64,000 nt of DNA from Halalkalicoccus jeotgali B3 (GCF_000196895.1 NC_014297.1:1432119-1496118); one strand, 5' to 3'. Positions 15,558 through 23,954 are shown, numbered from the stretch's first letter. Translations and numbers: made by a program. Notes: generated by a model not told the origin, from the letters alone.

Positions 15558-16682
15558 ATGGAGACGGGTTCGGCCGAGAACTTCGAGCGGATGGGCACCC
15601 TCGGGATCGAAGAGGAGTTTTTCGTCGTCGACGAATCGGGTCGGCCCGTCTCGGGGACCGACGAACTGGTCTACGCGAACGACCCTCCCGGAGTTCTCGC
15701 CGACCGTCTGGATCACGAGCTGTTCAAGTGCGTGATCGAGACCCAGACGCCGATCATCGGATCGCTCCCCGAAGCCGGCGACGCGCTCCGGGAGGTCCGG
15801 GACACGCTCGTTTCGTATGCCGCAGCACACGGCTACCGGATCGCCGCCGCGGGCCTTCACCCTGCCGCGAAGTGGCGCGAACTCGACCACGCCGAGAAAC
15901 CCCGCTATCGCTCCCAGCTCGACCGGATCCAGTACCCTCAGCACCGAAACACCACCGCGGGTCTGCACGTCCACGTCGGGGTCGACGACGCCGACAAGGC
16001 GGTCTGGGTCGCAAACGAGATCCGCTGGTTCCTCCCGATCATGCTCGCACTCTCGGCCAATTCGCCCTACTGGAACGGGTTCGACACCGGCCTGGCCTCG
16101 GCGCGGGCGAAGGTCTTCGAAGGGCTACCCAACACCGGGATGCCCACGTCGTTCGAGAGCTTCGAGGAGTTCGCCACGTTCGAGCGCCTGCTGGTCGAGC
16201 GGGGCTCGATCAACGATCGCGGGGAGCTGTGGTACGACGTGCGGCCCCACTCGGAACACGGCACCGTCGAGGTACGGACCCCCGACGGACAGGCCGACCC
16301 CGAGTACGTGCTGGCGTTCGTCGAGTACGTCCACGCGCTGGTGACCGATCTGGCCGAACGCTACGAGGACCGCGCGGACCCGTGGGCCGCGTATCGGTCG
16401 AGCGGACACGGTCCGCGGGACGGCGAGGCCGGCTACGATCACCGCCGGGAACTCCTCGATGAGAACAAGTGGCGTGCGATGCGCTACGGCCACGCGGCCT
16501 CGTTTATCGACCGGGACCACTCGGGTGTCATCTCGCTCTCGGAGGTCGTCGACCGGGAGTGTGATCGGCTCGACGTTTCGGGGATCGGTCGGCTCTACGA
16601 CGCCGAGAGCGGTGCGAGCCGCCAGCGACGGATCCGCCGCGAATCGGGCCCCGAAGCGCTCTACGAGTCGCTCGTCCTGTAG
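15558..16682 (+). CDS. gshA: Glutamate-cysteine ligase, haloarchaeal type
   Basis: 374 residues, the length of the YbdK/GCS2-type ligase found in haloarchaea. It opens with [12 protein letters not shown] (conserved Glu-Glu metal and glutamate site). It continues with [26 protein letters not shown] (His-x-His), '[34 protein letters not shown]' and [19 protein letters not shown], all family signatures. It makes gamma-glutamylcysteine from Glu, Cys and ATP, the main low-molecular-weight thiol of haloarchaea. The Met at 15558 fits the TATA box and the family N-terminus. Confidence 0.94.
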   Translation: METGSAENFERMGTLGIEEEFFVVDESGRPVSGTDELVYANDPPGVLADRLDHELFKCVIETQTPIIGSLPEAGDALREVRDTLVSYAAAHGYRIAAAGLHPAAKWRELDHAEKPRYRSQLDRIQYPQHRNTTAGLHVHVGVDDADKAVWVANEIRWFLPIMLALSANSPYWNGFDTGLASARAKVFEGLPNTGMPTSFESFEEFATFERLLVERGSINDRGELWYDVRPHSEHGTVEVRTPDGQADPEYVLAFVEYVHALVTDLAERYEDRADPWAAYRSSGHGPRDGEAGYDHRRELLDENKWRAMRYGHAASFIDRDHSGVISLSEVVDRECDRLDVSGIGRLYDAESGASRQRRIRRESGPEALYESLVL

Positions 16683-16727
16683 ACAAGACTTTTTACCGGG
16701 GCTGGCTTTCGTCCTTCCAGAGAGGAC

Positions 16728-17267
16728 ATGTCCGAAAACGACCCAGACGACGGCGAGGAGATCCCGGTGACGATCGACACGGAGGAGGGAACGGACGCCC
16801 GCACGCGAATCGGGGAGGGCGCCGACCGCGCGGTCGAGGAGTTCGATAAGGGGATCGTCGACCTGCTGGCGTGGGTGCTCGACACCGAAACGCGCGCGCG
16901 GATCTACGTCTACCTCCGGCAGTACCCCGGCTCGACCAGCGAGGAGATTGCCGGGGGGACGGGTCTGTATCCGAGCACCGTCCGCGAGGCGCTTGCGGAA
17001 CTCAACGAGGAGGGCAACGTCTCCCGCGAAAAGCGAGAGAGCGAGGGCGCGGGCAACAACCCCTACGAGTACACCGCGATCGCGCCAAGCGAACTCGTCG
17101 GCGGGATCGTTCATCAGGTTCAGGACGAACTCAACACCGTCTTCAACCTCGACCAGTACCTCACGGAGGATGGAAGCGAGGCGAGTCGGCCGATCACCAT
17201 CACCGTCGACGACACCGACGATGAGGGTGAGGACGACGGCGACGACGCGGAGGAAGTCGAGAAGTAG
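16728..17267 (+). CDS. Winged-helix transcriptional regulator, acidic (ArsR-like fold)
   Basis: 179 residues. An acidic N-terminus is followed by a winged helix at about 45-105 ('VLDTETRARIYVYLRQYPGSTSEEIAGGTGLYPSTVREALAELNEEGNV', recognition helix STVREALAELNEEG), a wing with SEGAGNNPYEYTAIAPS, a helix (GGIVHQVQDELNTVF) that could dimerise, and a very acidic C-terminal tail (DDTDDEGEDDGDDAEE). The target genes are unknown. It is followed after 42 bases by coaD. The role is inferred from the fold. Confidence 0.82.
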   Translation: MSENDPDDGEEIPVTIDTEEGTDARTRIGEGADRAVEEFDKGIVDLLAWVLDTETRARIYVYLRQYPGSTSEEIAGGTGLYPSTVREALAELNEEGNVSREKRESEGAGNNPYEYTAIAPSELVGGIVHQVQDELNTVFNLDQYLTEDGSEASRPITITVDDTDDEGEDDGDDAEEVEK

Positions 17268-17309
17268 CCCTTCCGAAGCCACTAAGCCACCGGCTCACAT
17301 CGCCCCGGT

Positions 17310-17798
17310 ATGCAGGTTGCGCTGGGCGGGACGTTCGACCCCGTACACGACGGTCATCGCGCGCTATTCGAGCGCGCGTTCGAACTCGGTGACGTCACCG
17401 TCGGCCTGACGAGTGACAAACTCGCACCGGAGACCCGCCGAGAGGACCGCTACGTCCGGCCGTTCGAGGAGCGAAGGGCCGATCTCGAAACCGAACTCGC
17501 GGCGCTCGCCGAGGACCGTGGCCGCGAGTACGAGGTCCTGGAACTCGAAGAGCCGACGGGTATCGCCACCCGGCCCCGCTTCGACGCGCTGATCGTCTCT
17601 CCCGAGACCGAGGCCGGCGGCGAGCGCATCAACGACCTCCGGCGCGAGCGGGGCCACGACTCCCTCGAACTCGTCGTCGTCGATCACCTCCGCGCCGAGG
17701 ACGGCGACATCATCTCGAGTACGCGCATCGTCGACGGCGAGATCGACGAACACGGCCGGCTAACGCCCGACCGCGACGGGCGCGGTCGCGAACGCTGA
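17310..17798 (+). CDS. coaD: Phosphopantetheine adenylyltransferase, archaeal type
   Basis: 162 residues. A nucleotidyltransferase fold with GGTFDPVHDGH (HxGH motif at 13-16) and the late motif IISSTRI. The spacing matches archaeal PPAT (COG1019) rather than bacterial CoaD. It transfers AMP from ATP to 4'-phosphopantetheine to give dephospho-CoA, the penultimate step of CoA synthesis. The C-terminus is a short polar Arg/Asp-rich tail. It converges with the 44-residue microprotein gene. Confidence 0.94.
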   Translation: MQVALGGTFDPVHDGHRALFERAFELGDVTVGLTSDKLAPETRREDRYVRPFEERRADLETELAALAEDRGREYEVLELEEPTGIATRPRFDALIVSPETEAGGERINDLRRERGHDSLELVVVDHLRAEDGDIISSTRIVDGEIDEHGRLTPDRDGRGRER

Positions 17799-17818
17799 GC
17801 CGATCGAAAACACTCCGC

Positions 17819-17953
17819 CTACGCGGTGACGCCCAGCCGTTCGAGGTCCTCGCTCGAATACTCGCCTCGCAGTTCCTCGATGGAGTGTTCTTCGCGCACC
17901 TCGGTGCGCTCTCGCTCGCTCATCCCCTCGACGGAGCCAAAGCAGTGACACAT
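17819..17953 (-). CDS. 44-residue conserved-type microprotein with CHC motif
   Basis: The minus strand encodes 44 residues: MCHCFGSVEGMSERERTEVR at the start, then a strongly helical, charged body ending ERLGVTA. The N-terminal C2-H-C4 could bind a metal or be redox-active; the rest looks like two short amphipathic helices. I believe similar short proteins occur in other haloarchaea, but this is from memory. It lies 53 bases downstream of the TFB-like gene on the same strand and may share its transcript. The function is unknown. Confidence 0.6.
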   Translation of the reverse strand: MCHCFGSVEGMSERERTEVREEHSIEELRGEYSSEDLERLGVTA

Positions 17954-18006
17954 GCTACCTCGTTTGGCACACTCGGACAAAACTCTACCGGCAGTCCCGG
18001 TCGGCG

Positions 18007-18315
18007 TCACCACGTCGGGGGTTCCAGTCCTGCCGTTTCGAGCAGCGGTTTCCAGCGCTTTTGGACGGTCAGTCGGGTCACGCCGACCGCCTCGGCGACC
18101 GCTCCCTGCGAGCGTCTGTCGCCCGCGATCAACCCGCCGGCATAGAGGCTCGCGGCGATGGCAGCGGGTTTCGAGCGTTCGGCGTCGGGGGCCGTCGAGA
18201 GAAAGAGGTCCTCCGCGGTCGAGCGCGCGTCGCTCCCCATATCGAGGTCGTCGGCCGCCCGTCCGAGAGCGGCAAGCCAGCGTTCGTTCCGTACCCTGTC
18301 GCTCGCGCGATACAC
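18007..18315 (-). CDS. TFB-like protein with a single cyclin repeat
   Basis: 102 residues starting at GTG. The segment 48-93 ('RSKPAAIAASLYAGGLIAGDRRSQGAVAEAVGVTRLTVQKRWKPLLE') matches the second cyclin fold of transcription factor B, including the small-residue helix AAIAASLYAGGL and the HTH that in TFB reads the BRE. The N-terminal zinc ribbon and B-finger are absent, so it cannot recruit RNA polymerase in the normal way. It may modulate TFB or bind DNA alone (inference). It reads away from tRNA-Leu, and a 44-residue microprotein gene follows it. The start is uncertain because upstream candidates are in other frames. Confidence 0.7.
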   Translation of the reverse strand: MYRASDRVRNERWLAALGRAADDLDMGSDARSTAEDLFLSTAPDAERSKPAAIAASLYAGGLIAGDRRSQGAVAEAVGVTRLTVQKRWKPLLETAGLEPPTW

Positions 18316-18406
18316 ACCTCCGATTGGGCGCCATCGGAGTTAAACTCCCGGACCGACGGACCGACAGCGACGGGTTTTTACTGTGTTCTCGGGAAGTGCG
18401 TTGTGC

Positions 18407-18491
18407 GCGCGGGTTGCCGAGCCAGGCCAAAGGCGCAGCGCTTAGGACGCTGTCCCGTAGGGGTCCGCCGGTTCGAATCCGGTCCCGCGCA
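18407..18491 (+). tRNA. tRNA-Leu (anticodon TAG)
   Basis: 85 bases with a long variable arm, as expected for class II tRNA. The acceptor is GCGCGGG/CCCGCGC with discriminator A18491, and CCA is not encoded. The anticodon stem CAGCG/CGCTG carries loop CTTAGGA, so the anticodon is TAG (Leu, CTA). The variable arm is GTCCCGTAGGGGTCC. The T arm is CCGGTTCGAATCCGG. No intron is present. Confidence 0.97.
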
Positions 18492-18517
18492 TGAAAAACG
18501 AGCGGCGTCGGTCGCCG

Positions 18518-18667
18518 TCAGTTCGACGACTTCGACCCGCCCAACGCCTTCTTGACGAACCGGTAGCCCCACAGGGCGAGGACGACCGAGACGAGCGCGC
18601 CGGGGATCCCGTATTTCTTGTAGCCGAACGTCGCCGCCTTCTTGATAATCGCGAGTAGGGCAACCAT
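18518..18667 (-). CDS. 49-residue single-helix membrane protein
   Basis: The minus strand encodes 49 residues: an N-terminal amphipathic part with two Lys pairs (IIKKAATFGYKKYG), one transmembrane helix (about 21-36, IPGALVSVVLALWGYRF) and a polar end GGSKSSN. The frame is open upstream, but the Met at 18667 gives the cleanest protein. It is divergent from dacZ across 119 bases that contain two inverted repeats. No domain was recognised. Confidence 0.55.
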   Translation of the reverse strand: MVALLAIIKKAATFGYKKYGIPGALVSVVLALWGYRFVKKALGGSKSSN

Positions 18668-18699
18668 CGTATCGGACGGTTTCGCGGAGACGCACAAAA

Positions 18700-18716
18700 G
18701 CGTTCGGCAGGAACGC
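18700..18716. promoter_or_regulatory. Inverted repeat in the dacZ upstream region (left)
   Basis: GCGTTC-GGCAG-GAACGC is a perfect 6-bp inverted repeat with a 5-base spacer. It lies between the divergent genes at 18667 and 18787, so it may be an operator for one or both; an RNA hairpin is possible if the dacZ transcript starts upstream. Confidence 0.4.
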
Positions 18717-18730
18717 GTCAGCCACCCGTC

Positions 18731-18749
18731 GGACGGCCCGAGACCGTCC
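18731..18749. promoter_or_regulatory. Inverted repeat in the dacZ upstream region (right)
   Basis: GGACGG-CCCGAGA-CCGTCC is a perfect 6-bp inverted repeat directly upstream of the T-rich element CTTTTT (about 18756-18761) that is the best TATA candidate for dacZ. The half-site TCGGACGG also occurs at about 18672-18679. Confidence 0.4.
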
Positions 18750-18786
18750 ACAACGCTTTTTCGCGCGCGCTGAGTGTCTTTGAACA

Positions 18787-19602
18787 ATGGACACAGTCTC
18801 CGAGCTCCTCTCCGACATCGTCGAGAACGCGGACGCGGTCGCGCTCTTCTCGCCCACGGGATCCTTATACGAGCGGTTCGTCGAGGCGGACCTCGACGTC
18901 GACGTGATCGTCGTCGGAACCGAGAACGCCGTCGGCGCCGACGCGTTCGTCGATATCCCGCTCGACTTTACGGACATCGACGACCTCGTTGAGTTCGGGG
19001 TCGGCGCGGCCGTCGGGGACGGCTATATCGAAGAAGGTGACGTCGTCGTCTGTGCGATGGGCGTCTTCGGCGAGGAGATCGATACCGTCTCGCGGGTGCG
19101 CGCCGAGGAGTCGGTCCACTCTGATCTCTACGACCTGTTCGTCAACTCGCGGGCCGAACCCACCGTCATCCGGAGCGTGCTGGAGGTCGCGATCGATCTG
19201 GGCAAGAAGGGCCAGAAGGGCAAACCCGTCGGCGCGCTCTTCGTCGTGGGGGACGCGGGCAACGTGATGAACAAGTCCCGGCCCCTCTCGTACAACCCCT
19301 TCGAGAAGTCCCACGTCCACGTCGGCGACCCCATCGTCAACGTCATGCTCAAGGAGTTCTCCCGGCTCGACGGCGCCTTCGTCATCAGCGACTCGGGCAA
19401 GATCGTCTCGGCCTACCGGTATCTCGAACCCGACGCGAAGGGCATCGACATCCCGAAGGGGCTGGGCGCTAGGCACATGGCCGGCGGCGCGATCACCCGG
19501 GACACGAACGCTACCTCGATCGTGCTCTCGGAATCCGACGGCCTGGTACGGGCGTTCAAGGGCGGAAAACTCGTCCTCGAGATCGATCCGGAGGAGTATT
19601 GA
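18787..19602 (+). CDS. dacZ: Archaeal diadenylate cyclase DacZ
   Basis: 271 residues. The C-terminal DAC domain carries LDGAFVISDSG (the DGA metal/ATP motif) and GARHMAGGAITRDTNAT (the RHxxA-type motif), followed by 'SIVLSESDGLVRAFKGGKLVLEI'. The N-terminal half is the archaeal-specific domain. It joins two ATP molecules into c-di-AMP. In haloarchaea the level of c-di-AMP is tied to salt and osmotic control. The stop codon overlaps the start of a mechanosensitive channel gene (TGATG), which fits an osmotic role. Two inverted repeats precede the gene. Confidence 0.93.
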   Translation: MDTVSELLSDIVENADAVALFSPTGSLYERFVEADLDVDVIVVGTENAVGADAFVDIPLDFTDIDDLVEFGVGAAVGDGYIEEGDVVVCAMGVFGEEIDTVSRVRAEESVHSDLYDLFVNSRAEPTVIRSVLEVAIDLGKKGQKGKPVGALFVVGDAGNVMNKSRPLSYNPFEKSHVHVGDPIVNVMLKEFSRLDGAFVISDSGKIVSAYRYLEPDAKGIDIPKGLGARHMAGGAITRDTNATSIVLSESDGLVRAFKGGKLVLEIDPEEY

Positions 19603-20360
19603 TGCAAGTATCGCTCCTGCGCGAACCGCTGGTGCTCGCACTCGTCGTGTTCGTCGCGGTCGTCGTGCTCGGATACGTCCTTGGCCAGCTACTGAAACAG
19701 GTGCTGACCGCCATCGGCGTCGGCGACGCCGTCGAGGGGACGGCCTTCGAACGCACCGCCCAGGGGCTCGGGAGTTCGACCGTCTCGGTCGTCTCGCGTC
19801 TGAGTTCGTGGTTCGTCTACGGCGTCGGGTTGGTGCTCGCGCTCTACGTCGCGGGCATCCTCGACGTGAGTCTCTTCTTCGCCGAGCTCACGTGGTTGCT
19901 CCCCCGGGCGTTCATCGCGCTGTTCGTGGTCATCGTCGGGATCATCGCCGGCGACAAGGTCGAGGTCCTGATCAACGAGCGCCTGCGAAGCGTCAAGTTC
20001 CCCGAGGTCGGCCTCGTCGGGACCGTCGCGAAGTACAGCGTCATCTACGTCGCGGTCCTCATCGCGTGTGGCCAACTGGGGGTCGCCACCACTGCCCTGT
20101 TGATTCTGCTCACGGTGTACGTCTTCGGGCTGGTCTTTCTCGTCGGGATCGCGGGCCGGGACCTGCTGGCCTCGGGCGCGGCGGGACTGTACCTCTTCTT
20201 GAACCAGCCCTACGGGATCGGCGATCGGGTACGGATCGGCGAGCGGGAGGGTGTCATCCAGGAGGTCGAACTGTTCATCACCCGCATCGAGGACGACGGC
20301 ACCGAGTACATCGTTCCCAACAGAACGGTCTTCGAGGAGGGTGCGAGCAAACGCCGGTAG
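19602..20360 (+). CDS. mscS: MscS-family mechanosensitive channel
   Basis: 252 residues. Five hydrophobic segments are predicted at about 8-28, 60-80, 97-120, 142-165 and 166-190. After the pore-lining helix comes the MscS beta domain, 'LNQPYGIGDRVRIGEREGVIQEVELFITRIEDDGTEYIVPNRTVFEEG', which is the family signature (usually F..GD.V.I....G.V..I..R.T...). It stops soon after the beta domain, so the cytoplasmic cage is short. It opens on membrane tension to release solutes at osmotic downshift. It is translationally coupled to dacZ. Confidence 0.9.
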   Translation: MQVSLLREPLVLALVVFVAVVVLGYVLGQLLKQVLTAIGVGDAVEGTAFERTAQGLGSSTVSVVSRLSSWFVYGVGLVLALYVAGILDVSLFFAELTWLLPRAFIALFVVIVGIIAGDKVEVLINERLRSVKFPEVGLVGTVAKYSVIYVAVLIACGQLGVATTALLILLTVYVFGLVFLVGIAGRDLLASGAAGLYLFLNQPYGIGDRVRIGEREGVIQEVELFITRIEDDGTEYIVPNRTVFEEGASKRR

Positions 20361-20373
20361 CGGGACGGGGCCA

Positions 20374-20883
20374 TTACTCGCTCGGCTCCCGAACCTCGGC
20401 GGGAACGCCGACGGCGGTCGCACCCGGGGGCACGTCCTCGACGACCAGCGAGTTCGCCGCGACGCTCGCGCTCGCACCGATCTCCACGCCCGGCAGCACG
20501 ACCGCGCCCGCGCCGATCATGGCGCGCTCGCCGACCCGGACGGGGCCGGTGCGATACTCCTCCTGGAGGAACTCGTGACAGAGCAGGGTGGCGTCGTAGC
20601 CGATGATCGCGCCGTCCTCGACGGTCACGAGATCGGGCCAGAAGACGTCGGGGGTCGATTCGAGCCCCCACGAGACACCCGCGCCGACGGTGACGCCGAT
20701 CCGTCTGAGCAGCCAGTTTTTCACCCGGAGGCTCGGCGAATGCCGGGCGAGGACGATCGCGAGGTAGTTGATGACGATCCGGAGGGGGTGGCGGGCGTCG
20801 GGCCAGTGCCACAGCGAGTTCGCACGACCCGGTGTCGGGTGGCGGGTCACGCGGTCGTGGCGGGGCGTAGTCTCGTCGCTCAC
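20374..20883 (-). CDS. Hexapeptide-repeat acyltransferase (LbH)
   Basis: 169 residues starting at GTG. The C-terminal two-thirds has left-handed beta-helix hexads ([LIV]-G-x4), e.g. 'VTVEDGAIIGYDATLLCHEF', 'VRVGERAMIGAGAVVLPGVEIGASASVAANSLVVEDVPPGATAVGVPA', closing with the G-V-P-A end of this family. Members O- or N-acetylate sugars or small molecules; the acceptor is unknown. The N-terminal helix (RIVINYLAIVLARHSPSLRVKNWLLRRIG) is like the one in maltose/galactoside acetyltransferase relatives. It converges with mscS, 13 bases apart. Confidence 0.85.
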   Translation of the reverse strand: MSDETTPRHDRVTRHPTPGRANSLWHWPDARHPLRIVINYLAIVLARHSPSLRVKNWLLRRIGVTVGAGVSWGLESTPDVFWPDLVTVEDGAIIGYDATLLCHEFLQEEYRTGPVRVGERAMIGAGAVVLPGVEIGASASVAANSLVVEDVPPGATAVGVPAEVREPSE

Positions 20884-20965
20884 GGCCCCCCGTACGCCCG
20901 AGCGCCCCTTGAACTAGCGTGATCGCTCGGAGTCGATCCCGTCTCGGCCGTGGGGGACGTCCCAG

Positions 20966-22489
20966 TCACTTCTCCCGTGCCGTTCGGCGCGGAAGGTCCT
21001 CGATCGCCGGCCCGTCGAGCACCCGTCCCTCGGGGGTAAAGCGCGAGCCGTGACACGGACAGTCCCAACTGGCCTCGCCGTCGTTCCAGCGAAGCACACA
21101 CTTCATGTGCGGGCAGACCGCCGAGACGGCGTGCAGGTCGCCCGATTCGGATCGCGAGACGCCGACCGGCCCGTCGTCGGTCTTTATCACGGTCCCCTCG
21201 CCCGCGCGCAGCGTCGCCTCCTCGCCGGCCAAAAGCGAGCGTGCCCAGTCGGCGGTGAAGTTCGCGCCGACCGCGGCGTTGTGGGTCAGAAACGACGCCG
21301 CCGACTTCTCGGTGATCCGCGCGGGCGAGAACACGTCCTGCTGGGGATGCTCGCCCTCGTCGATCAGTCCCGCGATGATCCGGCCGGCCGCGACGCCGCC
21401 GGTCATCCCCCAGCCACCGAAGCCGGTCGCGACGTAGGCGTTCTCGCCCACTGGTCCGAGCCGACCGATGTAGGGCACCCCGTCGAACGGTTTGTAGTCC
21501 TGGGTCGACCAACGATAGGCGATTTCCCGAACGTCGAAGTGCTCGCGGGCGAACTCCGCGAGGCGTTCGTAGCGCTCTTTCGTCGACCCTCCCCGTCCCG
21601 TCTCGTGGTTCTCGCCGCCCACGAGGACGAGCGGTTCGCCGTCCAACCGGTGAACGCGGATCGAGCGGTAGGGATCGCCCGCCTTGTAGTACATCCCCTT
21701 TGGGGGGTCACCCGCGACCCGCACCCCGATGACGTGCGAGCGTTTCGTCTCCATTCGCGCGAAGTAACCGCCGCGGTCGAACACGGGAAAGTGCGTCGCA
21801 CAGACGACGGCGTCGGCGGCGACGACCCCGCTTTGGGTCGTGACCTCGCAGGGCTCACCGACCTCGAGGTCGGTCGCCCGCGTTTCCTCGAAGACGGTGC
21901 CGCCCGCCGCCTCGACGCCTTCAGCCAGCCCGAGGACGTACTTCCGGGGGTGGAACTGCCCCTGCTCGGAAAACCGGACCGCGCCAGCAGTGTCGTAGGG
22001 GAGATCGAGCTCGTTAGGTTCGACGAACTCGGCGGGCAGTCCCAACCCGCCTGCCGCCCGTGCCTCCTCGCGGACCTGCTCGCGTCCCGCCGAGTCCTCG
22101 GCGTAGAGGTAAGCGTCCCGTCGCTCGAACTCGGCGTCGAATTCCTCGCTTCGCTCGGCGACCTCCGCGAGGGCGGCCTCGTTGGCCTCGGCGTACTGGC
22201 GGGCCCGTTCCTCGCCGACGGTTTCGAGCAGGTGGTCGTACTTCAGGCCGTGCTGGGAGGTGACCTTCGCGGTGGTGTGGCCCGTCACCGCCGCGCCGAC
22301 CCGGTCGCGCTCGATCACCGCGACGTCCGTTCCGCTTTCGGCGAGGTGGACGGCAGTCGAGAGTCCCGCAATACCCCCTCCGATCACCACCACATCGACC
22401 GTCCGGTCGCCCGAAAGCGCCGAGAATCGCGGGCCGTCGGTCGTCGCGAGCCACGGCGATTCGTCGCGGGTTCGTCCGTGATCGTCCAT
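20966..22489 (-). CDS. FAD-dependent oxidoreductase with C-terminal Rieske domain
   Basis: 507 residues. The N-terminal FAD-binding motif GGGIAGLSTA (GxGxxG) is followed by a DAO-type fold (HTTAKVTSQHGL; SQGQFHPRKY-like; ATGFGGWGMTGGVAAGRII). The C-terminal Rieske domain binds a 2Fe-2S cluster through Cys459/His461 and Cys477/His480, with the disulfide pair Cys464/Cys479. This domain order is known in a family of soluble FAD-Rieske proteins of unknown substrate. It was started at ATG 22489; a GTG five codons upstream is possible. It is followed by the acetyltransferase on the same strand, 82 bases on. Confidence 0.9.
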   Translation of the reverse strand: MDDHGRTRDESPWLATTDGPRFSALSGDRTVDVVVIGGGIAGLSTAVHLAESGTDVAVIERDRVGAAVTGHTTAKVTSQHGLKYDHLLETVGEERARQYAEANEAALAEVAERSEEFDAEFERRDAYLYAEDSAGREQVREEARAAGGLGLPAEFVEPNELDLPYDTAGAVRFSEQGQFHPRKYVLGLAEGVEAAGGTVFEETRATDLEVGEPCEVTTQSGVVAADAVVCATHFPVFDRGGYFARMETKRSHVIGVRVAGDPPKGMYYKAGDPYRSIRVHRLDGEPLVLVGGENHETGRGGSTKERYERLAEFAREHFDVREIAYRWSTQDYKPFDGVPYIGRLGPVGENAYVATGFGGWGMTGGVAAGRIIAGLIDEGEHPQQDVFSPARITEKSAASFLTHNAAVGANFTADWARSLLAGEEATLRAGEGTVIKTDDGPVGVSRSESGDLHAVSAVCPHMKCVLRWNDGEASWDCPCHGSRFTPEGRVLDGPAIEDLPRRTAREK

Positions 22490-22541
22490 GCGACGTGTCA
22501 CCACGGGGAGGTCCCTCGTCGTTGTCCCTGCGTACGCCGGG

Positions 22542-23864
22542 CTACTCGCCGCGCAGTTCGGCCGCGTGGTCGATGCGAGATTGCACTAGCTCCTCGGTGC
22601 CGATGTCGTGGCGGATCCGAACGCCCTCGTCAGCGTTCGAGAGGGCGCGCTCGGCGATCCCCTCGGCCTCGGAGATGGTTTCTGCGATCCCCACGACCGC
22701 GAACGCCCGCGAGGTGGTGGTGTAGACCCCGTCGTCCCTGCTGTCCACGCTGGCGTAAAACAGCCGGGCGTCGCCGTTCGTTTCCACCGTGGCGCTCGCT
22801 GCCTGTGCCACGGTCTCCTCGTCGACCTCGATCGGGGTACCTCCCTGCGGGTCGTCGGGGTAGCCCTCGGGGACGGCGTACTTACAGACCGTCGCGCGCG
22901 GGGCGAACGAGAGTTGGGGCAGGTCCTCGCCCTCGCGGGCGGCGACCAGTACGTCGAGGAAATCCGTGTTCATCACGGGCAGGGTATTCATCGCCTCGGG
23001 ATCGCCAAAGCGGGCGTTGTACTCGATGACCTTCACCCCGTCGGCGGTCAGCATGAACTGCCCGTAGAGCACCCCCGTATAATCGCCGAGCGCCGCGACC
23101 GTCTCGTCGAGGATCCCGACGGCGTCTCGGTACTCGTCTTCGGTCAGGAACGGGAGTTCGAGGCCCGCGTCGCTGTAGGACCCCATCCCGCCGGTGTTTG
23201 GCCCCTCGTCGCCCTCGTAGGCGCGCTTGTGATCCTGGACCGCCGGGGTCACTCTGAGAGAACCGTTCGCGACGAGTCCTTGAACGGTGAACTCCTCGCC
23301 GACGAAGCGTTCCTCTAAGACGACTCGGTCGTAGGTCTCCTCGCGGAGGTACGCCTTCGCGCCCTCCTTGTCGACCTGATCGCCGATGACCTTCACGCCC
23401 TTCCCTCCGGTGAGGCCGGCGGGTTTCACCGCGAGGTCGGCTTCGGAGGAATCGATGTACGCACAGGCGTCCTCCGTACTCTCGAAGGTCTCGAACTCGG
23501 GACAACCCGGAATGTCGTGTTCGCGCATGAACCGGCGCTGGTAGGCCTTGTCCGTCTCGATTTTGGCCCCCTCGGCGCTCGGGCCGAACGGGAAGACCCC
23601 CGCGTCCGAGAGCGCGTCGGCCACGCCCGCCTGCAGGGGTGCCTCGGGGCCGATCACGGCGAGGGTCGCACCGACCTCCTCGGCGTAGGTCGTCACGGCA
23701 CTCGTGTTCGTCGTATCGAACGTCTCGAATCCCGCTGCGATCCGGTCGATTCCCGGGTTGCGGTTGCCGGCACAGGCATAGAGTTCACAGTCGCTGCCCT
23801 CGAGCGCCCGCGCGATGGCGTGTTCGCGCCCACCCCCGCCGACCAGCAACACCGTCTCTGACAT
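22542..23864 (-). CDS. purD: Phosphoribosylamine-glycine ligase
   Basis: 440 residues. The N-terminal GGGGREHA motif, ATP-grasp core with 'DLAVKPAGLTGGKGVKVI' and 'GVLYGQFMLTADGVKVIEYNARFGDPE' are characteristic of GAR synthetase. It couples glycine to phosphoribosylamine with ATP, the second step of purine synthesis. It is a single-function protein, without fused PurM or PurN. It diverges from the enolase-superfamily dehydratase gene. Its stop is 52 bases from the start of the FAD-Rieske gene on the same strand; a functional link is not apparent. Confidence 0.96.
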   Translation of the reverse strand: MSETVLLVGGGGREHAIARALEGSDCELYACAGNRNPGIDRIAAGFETFDTTNTSAVTTYAEEVGATLAVIGPEAPLQAGVADALSDAGVFPFGPSAEGAKIETDKAYQRRFMREHDIPGCPEFETFESTEDACAYIDSSEADLAVKPAGLTGGKGVKVIGDQVDKEGAKAYLREETYDRVVLEERFVGEEFTVQGLVANGSLRVTPAVQDHKRAYEGDEGPNTGGMGSYSDAGLELPFLTEDEYRDAVGILDETVAALGDYTGVLYGQFMLTADGVKVIEYNARFGDPEAMNTLPVMNTDFLDVLVAAREGEDLPQLSFAPRATVCKYAVPEGYPDDPQGGTPIEVDEETVAQAASATVETNGDARLFYASVDSRDDGVYTTTSRAFAVVGIAETISEAEGIAERALSNADEGVRIRHDIGTEELVQSRIDHAAELRGE

Positions 23865-23941
23865 GGCTGAGTGAGGCGCGGGCCACGGGGTAAAGGTTGC
23901 CCTTCCGCGGAGCCCGCCGGTCGCAGGGCCAGGCGGCGTCG

Positions 23942-23954
23942 GTAGTATTACTAC
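23942..23954. promoter_or_regulatory. Palindrome over the TATA area of the dehydratase gene
   Basis: GTAGTA-T-TACTAC is a 13-base inverted repeat located 27-39 bases before the ATG at 23981, where TATA/BRE should lie. It may be the TATA region itself and an operator. Confidence 0.35.

Noticed and set aside
21050-23029. Long plus-strand frame opposite the FAD-Rieske and purD genes
   Set aside because: Both minus-strand genes have complete motifs; the plus frame is rich in Arg and Pro without any domain.
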